Positions 45,432 to 53,100 of a stretch of 64,000 nt of DNA are shown here, one piece after another. Position 1 is the stretch's first letter, and each line of letters starts with the position of its first letter. Position numbers and translations under genes: made by a program. Below the pieces are notes generated by a model. It was given only the letters and a program-made list of their open reading frames with translations, was not told the DNA's origin and did no database searches. The stretch is from Bacteroidia bacterium (GTDB lineage Bacteria; Bacteroidota; Bacteroidia; B-17B0; Aurantibacillaceae), in contig JAEUTQ010000066.1 of assembly GCA_016787445.1 (NCBI GenBank), positions 1 to 64,000 of the forward strand, in the 5' to 3' direction.

Positions 45432-45968
45432 TCAATTGGAGTCTTGAATTTCTAACTTAACAATGTCATTACCCGCAAGTATTCTTTTTTCATAATAGTT
45501 TTGGTAATACTTTATTCTAACGTGTAAATTAGGTCGAATTGCACCTCCGTGAGAAGCAGCATTGTGATAACCTTGAATAGTTAACGAATAATCAGAAAAT
45601 TCAAAATGCACCCCTCCGACATCAAAGGATTCCTGTTTGTGTCCTTCTTCAGGCATTGGAATATAATTTTCTACCGTTCCTTCTACAGTTTTGTAATTGC
45701 CATTTCGCATTGCGATGTGTAAATCAGAGTTAAGTATTATAGTCATTGAAATTATAATACTTAAAGAAATAGCAATAAAGAGTCCGCCGATAATTAATTT
45801 TCTTATTGCTTTTGTTTTACCAGAAAATATGTCTTTATACTGTTTGTCTTTTCGGAAAAATGTAGCAATAATGATTAATCCAACGAATAAGAAAGGTGTA
45901 GATATAAGCCTAACCGAGTCAAGATAGGAACTGCTTTCGGTTATGTCATATACAGTTTTGTACGTCAT
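45432..45968 (-). CDS. Cassette gene 2: two-helix membrane protein, unknown function
   Basis: 178 residues from the ATG at 45968 (MTYKTVYDITES), which lies 15 bp inside the cassette boundary; a frame eight codons longer crosses it. Two membrane helices (LISTPFLFVGLIIIATFF and LIIGGLFIAISLSIIISMTIIL) precede a soluble domain with YKTVEGTVENYIPMPEEGHKQESF, FSDYSLTIQGYHNAASHGG and LHVRIKYY. I recall similar short proteins scattered in unrelated bacteria, but no function. Confidence 0.65.
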   Translation of the reverse strand: MTYKTVYDITESSSYLDSVRLISTPFLFVGLIIIATFFRKDKQYKDIFSGKTKAIRKLIIGGLFIAISLSIIISMTIILNSDLHIAMRNGNYKTVEGTVENYIPMPEEGHKQESFDVGGVHFEFSDYSLTIQGYHNAASHGGAIRPNLHVRIKYYQNYYEKRILAGNDIVKLEIQDSN

Positions 45969-45977
45969 TAAATTACT

Positions 45978-46107
45978 GCTAACGTTTTGCAAGCAGACGT
46001 CCGGCGGGCATTACGGAGCCTCCTTTGTCTGTTTACCGAAACGGTAATTAAATATACAAATTTTATTTTACGCAATTCGGCCCGCTGGTCGTTTGCTTGC
46101 TGTTAGC
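45978..46107 (-). repeat. attC-like long inverted repeat between cassettes 3 and 2
   Basis: Arms 45978-46009 and 46080-46107 begin and end with GCTAAC and GTTAGC and pair through TTGCAAGCA/TGCTTGC and GCGGGC/GCCCGC. The right arm shares CCCGCTGGTCG with the other site. Total length 130 bp, within the attC size range. Confidence 0.62.
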
Positions 46108-46154
46108 TGTCTGCAAAGGCGCCCACAGTTTAAATATAGATTAGGTGTCCGCCG

Positions 46155-46658
46155 TTAATAATATGTAAAGCCTAAGTCTACGCAAAGTTTTGTAAGTCGT
46201 TTTCGTTTTGGCTCGGTAAATTCAAGGTGAGAATTTGGCCAATTATTTGGACTGCTTAAGACTCTGTAATAAATAAAAAAGTCAGTAGAGCCTTTTGCAA
46301 TGCTAAAATTTGCAACCATTTTGCCCTTGAAATAATAAACGACCCCAATGTATGGATACCAAGATTCTTTAGAAGGCTGTTTGTCTGATTTTGTAGTTTC
46401 CCATAAAAATGCATGCAATGTGTCGATTTGTGCTGGAGAAAGTTGTTTTTGTTTGTTTATTATTTTAGAATAAAGCTTGTCATTCAGGACGATTAGTCCC
46501 TGGATATTTTTTTTGCATTCATAAGCAATGATAGTGTCATATTTGAAGTCTTTGGATACAAAAGGAGGATTAATTTTTTTTGTCTGGCCATAAGTAGCAG
46601 AAGTCAGTCCGATATAGGTCAGAAGCTGTAGAATGATATTTATTTCTCGTTTCGTCAT
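46155..46658 (-). CDS. Cassette gene 3: exported protein, unknown function
   Basis: 167 residues. Signal peptide-like N-terminus (REINIILQLLTYIGLTSATYGQ). The mature domain has DTIIAYECKKNIQGLIVLND, a helix with KQLSPAQIDTLHAFLWET, and PYIGVVYYFKGKMVANFSIA. Family not recognised. The ATG is 33 bp after the GTT boundary at 46691, and the gene is followed by an attC-like repeat starting near 46122. Confidence 0.65.
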   Translation of the reverse strand: MTKREINIILQLLTYIGLTSATYGQTKKINPPFVSKDFKYDTIIAYECKKNIQGLIVLNDKLYSKIINKQKQLSPAQIDTLHAFLWETTKSDKQPSKESWYPYIGVVYYFKGKMVANFSIAKGSTDFFIYYRVLSSPNNWPNSHLEFTEPKRKRLTKLCVDLGFTYY

Positions 46659-46713
46659 TTCGGGGATCTGTCCGCCTTTGTTGCAGCTAACTACCCTATA
46701 GGAGCCATATTTT

Positions 46714-46748
46714 CACCCTAAGCTTGTAATTCTTGCAAGATTGGGGTG
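46714..46748. other. Hairpin at the right flank of the cassette array
   Basis: CACCCTAAGCTTG (46714-46726) and CAAGATTGGGGTG (46736-46748) can form a stem with two mismatches. No T-run follows on either strand, so it is not a typical terminator. Its role, perhaps a worn cassette site, is unclear. Confidence 0.35.
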
Positions 46749-46800
46749 ATTTTGTAATTCCTATCTGGTTAAGCTAATTTAATAAAATTTCTTACCAATA

Positions 46801-46835
46801 AAAAAGCCCCTTCAAACTAAGAGGCTTTTTGTCTA
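46801..46835 (-). terminator. Terminator of lpdA
   Basis: Stem AAAAAGCC / GGCTTTTT extended by CTT/AAG past a C-A mismatch. On the minus strand it ends in TTTTTTATT, 19 bp after the lpdA stop. Confidence 0.8.
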
Positions 46836-46848
46836 TTAAAAAGATGTT

Positions 46849-48237
46849 TTACAAATGTATCACTTCACCGTATGCTGCTGCAGCAGCTTCCATGATTGCT
46901 TCGCTCATGGTAGGGTGAGGGTGAACTGTTTTAATTAATTCGTGACCTGTTGTTTCTAATTTACGAACGGCTACACATTCTGCTACCATTTCAGTAACGT
47001 TAGCACCAATCATGTGCGCGCCTAATAACTCACCGTATTTAGCGTCAAAAATCAATTTGATAAATCCATCGGATGCGCCGGCAGCTTTTGCTTTACCGGA
47101 TGCAGAGAATGGAAACTTACCAACCTTCACTGTATAGCCTGCTTCTTTTGCTTTTTTCTCTGTAAATCCAACAGAGGCAATTTCCGGCTGGCAATACGTA
47201 CAACCCGGAATGTTATTGTAATCAATAGGCTCTACATGCATGCCCTTAATTTTCTCAACGCAAGTAATACCTTCTGCACTGGCAACGTGTGCTAATGCCT
47301 GACCAGGTACGCAGTCGCCAATGGCGTAGTACCCCGGTACGTTAGTCGCGTAAAATTTATCAACTAATATTTTTCCTTTATCCGTTTTAATTCCTGTTTC
47401 TTCTAAACCTAATCCTTCAATGTTAGCAGCAATACCAACCGCAGATAATACGATTTCAGCATCTAACGTAACATTACCGGTTTTGGTTTTTACGTTTACT
47501 TTGCAATCTGTTCCTTTCGTATCTACACTCTCAACAGAAGCTTCTGTCATGATTTCGATACCAACCTTCTTGAATGATTTCTCTAATTGCTTTGATACTT
47601 CTTCATCTTCAACCGGAACAATGTTCGGCATGAATTCAACGATGGTTACTTTAGTTCCCATAGTGGCATAGAAGTAAGCAAACTCAACACCAATAGCGCC
47701 TGATCCAACAACAACTAAACTCTTAGGCTGTTTTGGTAAGCTCATCGCTTCGCGGTAACCAATAATTTTCTTACCATCTTGTGGTAAATTAGGTAACTGA
47801 CGAGAGCGTGCTCCTGTTGCAATGATAATGTGTTTACCATCGTATACAGTTACTTTTCCATCGGCACCTTTAACTTCCACCTTTTTACCCGGCTTTACTT
47901 TAGCCGTGCCCATGATCACATCAATTTTATTTTTCTTCATCAAAAACTGAATGCCTTTACTCATACCGTCAGCCACATCGCGGCTACGTTTAATAACAGC
48001 ACCAAAATCAGCTTTGATATTATCAGCACTAATTCCGTAATCTTTTGCGTGATTTAAATATTCGAAAACTTGTGCACTTTTTAATAATGCTTTCGTTGGA
48101 ATACATCCCCAGTTTAAACAAATACCACCTAAATTTTCTTTTTCAATAATGGCGGTTTTAAAACCTAATTGTGAAGCGCGAATGGCAGTAACATATCCGC
48201 CCGGACCGCTTCCTATAACAATAATATCGTAGTTCAT
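46849..48237 (-). CDS. lpdA: Dihydrolipoyl dehydrogenase
   Basis: 462 residues. FAD enzyme that reoxidises dihydrolipoamide in the pyruvate and 2-oxoglutarate dehydrogenase complexes and the glycine cleavage system. Seen: FAD motif IGSGPGGYVTAIRASQLG, the redox disulfide C40/C45 in GGICLNWGCIPTKALL, NAD motif VVGSGAIGVEFAYFYATMG, GYYAIGDCVPGQALAHVA and the C-terminal HPHPTMSEA with catalytic His. The partner E1/E2 genes are not in the window. Confidence 0.96.
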   Translation of the reverse strand: MNYDIIVIGSGPGGYVTAIRASQLGFKTAIIEKENLGGICLNWGCIPTKALLKSAQVFEYLNHAKDYGISADNIKADFGAVIKRSRDVADGMSKGIQFLMKKNKIDVIMGTAKVKPGKKVEVKGADGKVTVYDGKHIIIATGARSRQLPNLPQDGKKIIGYREAMSLPKQPKSLVVVGSGAIGVEFAYFYATMGTKVTIVEFMPNIVPVEDEEVSKQLEKSFKKVGIEIMTEASVESVDTKGTDCKVNVKTKTGNVTLDAEIVLSAVGIAANIEGLGLEETGIKTDKGKILVDKFYATNVPGYYAIGDCVPGQALAHVASAEGITCVEKIKGMHVEPIDYNNIPGCTYCQPEIASVGFTEKKAKEAGYTVKVGKFPFSASGKAKAAGASDGFIKLIFDAKYGELLGAHMIGANVTEMVAECVAVRKLETTGHELIKTVHPHPTMSEAIMEAAAAAYGEVIHL

Positions 48238-48361
48238 AATTTGATTTTGTAAAGTGCTAATTTAAGATTTAAATTCTTGAAATGTTATAAATTCAGAAAT
48301 TAATTTGGTATTGCAATTTGTTTGAAATCAGAGGATTATTAGCAGAGAACCATCATGTCTT

Positions 48362-48446
48362 CGTCATTGCGAGGAGGGACGACGAAGCAATCCTTATTTG
48401 TAGAGATTGCTTCGGTCGAGGCGAAAAGCTCGACCTCGCAATGACG
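48362..48446. repeat. CGTCATTGCGAGG-type palindromic repeat
   Basis: CGTCATTGCGAGG (48362-48374) pairs with CCTCGCAATGACG (48434-48446), and inner GAAGCAATC (48384-48392) with GATTGCTTC (48405-48413). This repeat type is known as dispersed intergenic elements in many bacterial genomes. Confidence 0.8.
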
Positions 48447-48460
48447 GAAAAAGAAAAAAA

Positions 48461-48529
48461 GATTCCTCCCTACGGTCGGAATGACGAATGGATTTAAACT
48501 GTCATGTCGAGCGCAGTCGAGACATCTTT
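48461..48529. repeat. REP-like unit, copy 1
   Basis: Starts GATTCCTCCCTACGG and ends TGTCGAGCGCAGTCGAGA-CATCTTT. Two more copies lie at 48754-48822 and 48900-48965 with a few differences (C or T in the palindrome centre, variable GGATTTAAA or CACATCGAA in the middle). Confidence 0.8.
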
Positions 48530-48711
48530 ATTTCAACACAGAGATGCAGAGTCTGAGAGGCCAAGGATATTATTTATGGCCTACAAAACTTAAACATTTC
48601 TTATTATATGTTATGTGTTTAATGTTTAATGAAGAGGTAATGCTCTCCATCGCGAGCTGTGCCTCGCGACATATAACACGAAATAATAAATGAAAAAAGA
48701 GCCCCGAATTA

Positions 48712-48822
48712 TATTCCGCGAAAGTCTTCGCTATCCGCGGAAAAAGAAAAAAAGATTCCTCCCTACGGTCGGAATGACGAATCACATCGAATGTCATGTC
48801 GAGCGTAGTCGAGACATCTTTT
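48712..48822. repeat. Composite repeat: CCGCG unit plus REP-like unit, copy 2
   Basis: ATTCCGCGAAAGTCTTCGCT with a closing TATCCGCGG and an A/G-rich run (48712-48753) is followed by the GATTCCTCCCTACGG unit (48754-48822). The same order recurs at 48856-48965. Confidence 0.78.
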
Positions 48823-48855
48823 TAGCCACGAATTACACGAATAAACACGAATGAG

Positions 48856-48965
48856 ATTCCGCGAAAATCTGCGCTATCCGCGGGAAAAGAAAAAGAACAG
48901 ATTCCTCCCTACGGTCGGAATGACGAATGGATTTAAAGTGTCATGTCGAGCGTAGTCGAGACATT
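48856..48965. repeat. Composite repeat: CCGCG unit plus REP-like unit, copy 3
   Basis: Second occurrence of the CCGCG unit (48856-48899, with AATCTGCGCT instead of AGTCTTCGCT) and third of the GATTCCTCCCTACGG unit (48900-48965). It is preceded by CCACGAATTACACGAATAAA (48827-48846). Confidence 0.78.
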
Positions 48966-49030
48966 GTAATGATATTTATTTAGTTCTCGACTACGCTCGA
49001 ACTGACAGGAAACGCTCGAACTGACAGGAA
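48939..49030. repeat. Large hairpin and 19-bp tandem repeat after tsaD
   Basis: 48939-48961 and 48985-49007 are inverted copies of the GTCGAGCGTAGTCGAG palindrome, 21 of 23 bases complementary, 23 bases apart. A 19-bp unit beginning ACGCTCGAACTGACAGG is repeated exactly in tandem at 48993-49011 and 49012-49030. The tsaD stop is 1 bp further on, so the hairpin is at the 3' end of its mRNA and may end or protect it. Confidence 0.75.
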
Positions 49031-49031
49031 A

Positions 49032-50108
49032 TTATAACCCAAACCTTGCCTGCGGTACTTCATCTAATCCACAAAAATCTTGTTTCAAATATTTATAGTA
49101 AGCAGTAATTCCAATCATAGCGGCATTGTCGGTACAATACTCGAATGGTGGAATGAATACAGTCCACTTGTTTTTTTCTCCTAATGCCATTAATTGTTTT
49201 CTTAATTCGCTATTAGCAGAAACACCGCCTGAAATAGCAATGTCGTTTATATGATGACGTTTCGCCGCCATTTCAAGATTGTGTAAGAGAACTTTTATTA
49301 AGTGATTTTGATACGAGGCGCAAATGTCGTTGATGTTTTCCTTTATAAAATCAGGATTCGTTTTTACATTATTCTGAATAAAGTATAAAAACGAAGTTTT
49401 AATACCACTGAAACTGTAATTCAAATCATTCACATGTGGTGTAGAAAATGTGAATTTATTTGGATTTCCACTTTGAGCCAGCTTATCTACCATTGGTCCG
49501 CCGGGATATGGAAGTCCGATTATCTTTGCTGCTTTATCAAAAGCTTCGCCAACCGCATCATCAATGGTTTCGCCTAACAATTCAAAATCCAAATGCGAAT
49601 GAATTTTTACGATTTGTGTATGACCCCCGCTCACCGTTAGACATAGGAAGGGGAAGTTGGGAGTTCGTAATTCGTTGTTCGTAGTCTTGGTAACATTCAC
49701 TGAACTCCCAACTCCCAACTCCATACTGTTTTCTCTAATAAAATGCGCTAAAATATGCGCCTGCATGTGATTCACTTCAATCAGCGGAATTTGTAAAGCC
49801 ATTGCCATGGATTTGGCAAAGCTCGCCCCAACCAATAAACTGCCCATTAAACCGGGACCTTTCGTAAAGGCAATCGCAGATATTTGTGATATTTTAACAC
49901 CGGCTTTTTGAATGGCTGCATCCACCACGGGAACAATGTTTTTTTGATGGTCGCGGCTGGCTAATTCGGGAATTACACCGCCATATTGCTCATGAATTTT
50001 CTGATTGGCTGTAACATTTGCTAATACCGCATCGTTTTTTAAGACAGCGCACGAAGTATCATCGCAGCTCGATTCTATTGCTAATATGTATACTTCGTCA
50101 TTTTTCAT
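49032..50108 (-). CDS. tsaD: tRNA threonylcarbamoyladenosine transferase TsaD, with in-frame insert
   Basis: 358 residues, about 20-25 more than usual. It transfers the threonylcarbamoyl group to A37 of tRNAs reading ANN codons, with TsaB and TsaE. Seen: ILAIESSCDDTSCAVL, metal ligands H114 and H118 in NHMQAHILAH, VSGGHTQIV, YSFSGIKTS, SGGVSANSELR and CTDNAAMIG. Between HFIREN and FPFLCLTVSGG lies an unusual segment at about 128-151 (from MELGVGSS to TTNNELRTPN), encoded by a palindromic repeat. The frame stays open, so the enzyme is probably functional. Confidence 0.94.
   Translation of the reverse strand: MKNDEVYILAIESSCDDTSCAVLKNDAVLANVTANQKIHEQYGGVIPELASRDHQKNIVPVVDAAIQKAGVKISQISAIAFTKGPGLMGSLLVGASFAKSMAMALQIPLIEVNHMQAHILAHFIRENSMELGVGSSVNVTKTTNNELRTPNFPFLCLTVSGGHTQIVKIHSHLDFELLGETIDDAVGEAFDKAAKIIGLPYPGGPMVDKLAQSGNPNKFTFSTPHVNDLNYSFSGIKTSFLYFIQNNVKTNPDFIKENINDICASYQNHLIKVLLHNLEMAAKRHHINDIAISGGVSANSELRKQLMALGEKNKWTVFIPPFEYCTDNAAMIGITAYYKYLKQDFCGLDEVPQARFGL
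49655..49713. repeat. Palindromic repeat inserted in frame within tsaD
   Basis: AGTTGGGAGTTC (49655-49666) and GAACTCCCAACT (49702-49713) form a perfect 12-bp inverted repeat around 35 bases. The right side continues as tandem ACTCCCA units. It coincides with the extra protein segment of about 22-24 residues in TsaD. Confidence 0.75.
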
Positions 50109-50113
50109 CCTGC

Positions 50114-50123
50114 CAAATATTTG
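50114..50123. promoter_or_regulatory. Palindrome shared by divergent tsaD and tamB-like starts
   Basis: CAAATATTTG, a perfect 10-bp palindrome in the 29-bp gap. Read either way it gives AATATTTG, one base from TAnnTTTG, ending 5 bp before the tsaD ATG and 14 bp before the 50138 ATG. It may be a -7 element for both. Confidence 0.3.
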
Positions 50124-50137
50124 TAACTTTATAGCTT

Positions 50138-53100
50138 ATGGCCGTAGTGGGCAAAATTACAAGAATATTACTGAAAACACTCAAATATCTGTTTGTTCTG
50201 GTTATTCTTTTGCTCGTATTTCTGATTATTGCGGTGAATACAGATAGCGTTCAAACCTGGCTCGGACAAAGAGCCACTGCATATTTGTCTTCTGAATTAG
50301 GTACACGTGTTGAAGTAGGAGCGGTTCATCTTCATTTTATTAAAACGGCGGAATTAAAGGATGTATTTGTTGAAGATAACAATCACGATACCTTGGTATA
50401 TGCTTCTACTTTAAAAGTTGATTTAAGTAATTTCGATTATGAAAAGAAAACTTTAAATATTGATCGTGTTCTAGTTAAGAACACAACGGTAAAGATTGTC
50501 CGTTACAAATTAACCGACAAATTTAATTTCGAGCATTTAGCCGATTATTTTGCTTCGTCGGATACTACAACTTCCGGTCCTTCGCCTTGGAAAATTAAAT
50601 ATGGCACACTAATCGTAGATAATGTGGATTTCACCTATCGTAACGAACGTCATAATACAGAGGTGAAAGACTATATGAATTACAACAATATTCATGTCAA
50701 ACATGTGTCGGGCGAATTCAGTGAAGTGAAAATTATCGATGAAACATTTTTCGCAAGCATTAAAGGATTGTACGCCGAAGAACATTCCGGTGTTGTGTTG
50801 AAGAATCTGACAACTCAGGCTAAAGTTGGTCCGCAAAGTTTAATTTGTAAGGCCCTTACCCTCGAAACGCCGAATAGTAAAGTGCAAGGAAGTTTAGCTT
50901 TTCAATATAAAAACTGGAGAGCTTATCAAGAGTTTATTGATAGTGTAAAGATTAGCGGAATGTTGGTAGATGGAACATTGGTTCATTTTAATGATATCGC
51001 ATTTTTTGCAAAGGAATTGAAAGGCTTAAACAAATCATTGAAAGTAAACGGAAAGTTTGAGGGCTATGTGAAGGATTTTAAAACGCAAAGTTTGTATCTG
51101 GCTTTTGGAGATCATACCGTTTTCGCCGGCGATTTAGCCATAAAGGGATTACCGGATATACATAATACTCACTTTGATTTTAAGGCACAACATCTTTCTA
51201 CATCCAAAAGTGATCTTGAAAAAATTCCATTATTCCCATTTACGAAAGGAGAAAATCTAAGTTTGCCATCTGAGGTTGCCAGACTAGGAACGGTGGATTA
51301 CAGCGGAGAGTTAAAAGGCTATTATTATGACTTTATTTCCAAAGGAACCTTTCGAACAGCACTTGGTAAAGCATACACCGACTTAGCTTTGCAAATTGAT
51401 ACCGCCAAGCAAAAAGTAAAATATCAAGGCTTATTGGTTTCTGAGAGTTTTCATTTGGGAAAATTATTAAATATTCCTAATCTGGGCGCCTTAACGGTAA
51501 ATTCAAAAATTAAAGGTTCCGGAATAACTTTAAAGGATTTGAATGCTGAATTAAATGGAAAGATTGCTGCTTTCAGTTATAACAATTACGTTTATCAAAA
51601 CATAAACATCGACGGTACTATTCAAAAGAGAATATTTAAAGGGAATTTAATTAGTAAGGATGCTAATGCTGATTTTGATTTTAATGGTAGCGTAGATTTT
51701 ACAGGCAAAGTTCCCGACATCGATTTTATCTCAACAATTAATAAATTAAATCTTAAGCGCCTTGGTTTTATTAATGCGAAAGAGGATGGATATATATCAT
51801 CACAAATCATTATTGATTTACAAGGCGACAACATTGATAATCTCTCCGGATTAATCAATTTTGATAACACGATATATAAAACAGAGGAAAAGGAACACAA
51901 AGTAAGCACCTTCGATTTACATCTGGAGCAGCAAGCCGTTGAGAAAAATATTCGTCTGAATTCAAATATTTTTAATTTTAGTGTTAACGGGCCTTTTAAA
52001 CTGTCAAACCTGGAGGGGGCATTCCACACTCTTCTCTATTCGTATTATCCTGCCTTTGTGAGTAAACCAAAGGGTAAAAACGTATACACGGATTATTTTA
52101 AATATAAAATTACCGTTAAAAAATTTAATACCATTCGCGATTTATTCATAAATGATTTATCGGTGAGTCCTAATTCTGTTTTTGATGGTGATTTCGATGC
52201 TTCAAAAAATATATTTAACCTTAATATGAAATCGGATTCTATCAGATTTAAAGGAGTTCGTTTTTCCAATAATCGAATAGAGTCTTATTCAAAAAATAAT
52301 AAAGTCAATCTGGTATTAAAATCGGATAAAATAAATTTAACGGATAGTATTTCCATTAATAATTACTTTATGTATTTAGTGTCGAACGATAAAAACACAA
52401 AGTACAATCTCGAATGGAATAATAAAACAGTTCCCAATAATGCAGGTAAGCTTTTTGGTCGTATGATATTTGAAAACAACACTGCTAATATCAGCTACGA
52501 ACAATTTTTCTTAACCGTAAGAGACAGTACCTGGAACATGATTACCAGTGGTAACACGGTTGTTGATTCATCCGGAGCTCTTACGATTAATCCTCTGATT
52601 TTTGCGAATGGCATTCAGAAGTTAAGTATCAATGGTACTTTATCGAATGCTCCTAAGGACAAATTACTTTTTCAACTGGCTAATTTCGATTTAACTCAGT
52701 TAAGTCCGTTTATTGGCGACGCCTTAAAAGTAAAAGGTATTGTGGATGGCGGTTTCGCCTTACAAAAGCACTCGGGTAATCTTGTATTCAGTAGTAAGCT
52801 TAATTTTAACAAACTCGATATTAATGATAATAATTTAGGGCAAGGAGAACTGAATGCAGAGTATTTCAATGCCGATAAGTACATTTATCTGGATGGTTTC
52901 ACAACTCTTGGTTTCACCAATTTTAATGGTGATGTTATCAAAAACATAAGCTTTAACGGTTACTATTATACCGATAGAAAAGAAGAAAGTTTGGATATCG
53001 GTTTTAACGCGAATCCTGCGAACCTAAAATTATTGAATCGTTACCTTGAAGGTATTTTATCTTTTAAACCTTGTTTAATCGCCGGAAGCGCGAAAATTAC

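Larger units (their letters stand above)
44640..46691 (-). mobile_element. Integron-like cassette array without nearby integrase
   Basis: Three minus-strand genes lie between boundaries reading GTTA (minus strand) at 46691, 45983, 45240 and a degenerate one at about 44640. Each cassette has one gene whose ATG lies 19-33 bp after the GTT, and then a long imperfect inverted repeat. Two full attC-like sites (45235-45421, 45978-46107) share the box CCCGCTGGTCG. The outer left site looks truncated against the EI24 gene. No integrase gene is visible in the window. The pattern is direct; naming it an integron (CALIN-type) array is inference. Confidence 0.6.
48238..49031. repeat. Gene-free block of dispersed REP-like repeats
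   Basis: About 790 bp between lpdA and tsaD with no credible gene. From 48362 it is a patchwork of short repeats: a CGTCATTGCGAGG palindrome, three copies of a unit starting GATTCCTCCCTACGG and ending in a GTCGAGCGxAGTCGAGAC palindrome, two copies of an ATTCCGCGAAA...TATCCGCGG unit, a CCACGAATTACACGAAT stretch, and a 19-bp tandem repeat at the tsaD end. Before 48362 the AT-rich sequence probably holds the lpdA promoter, but I see no consensus match. Confidence 0.8.

Noticed and set aside
44652-46658. Composite transposon or insertion sequence explaining the small genes
   Set aside because: No transposase frame, no matching direct repeats at the ends, and the inverted repeats lie between genes rather than at two outer ends.
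48481-48797. Two frames of 70-75 codons in the repeat block
   Set aside because: They run across REP-like units and their palindromes, on both strands, with no protein-like character. The block is better explained as non-coding repeats.
48362-49030. Possible CRISPR array
   Set aside because: Repeats are of several families, unequal length and uneven spacing, some inverted, with no uniform spacers and no cas genes nearby.
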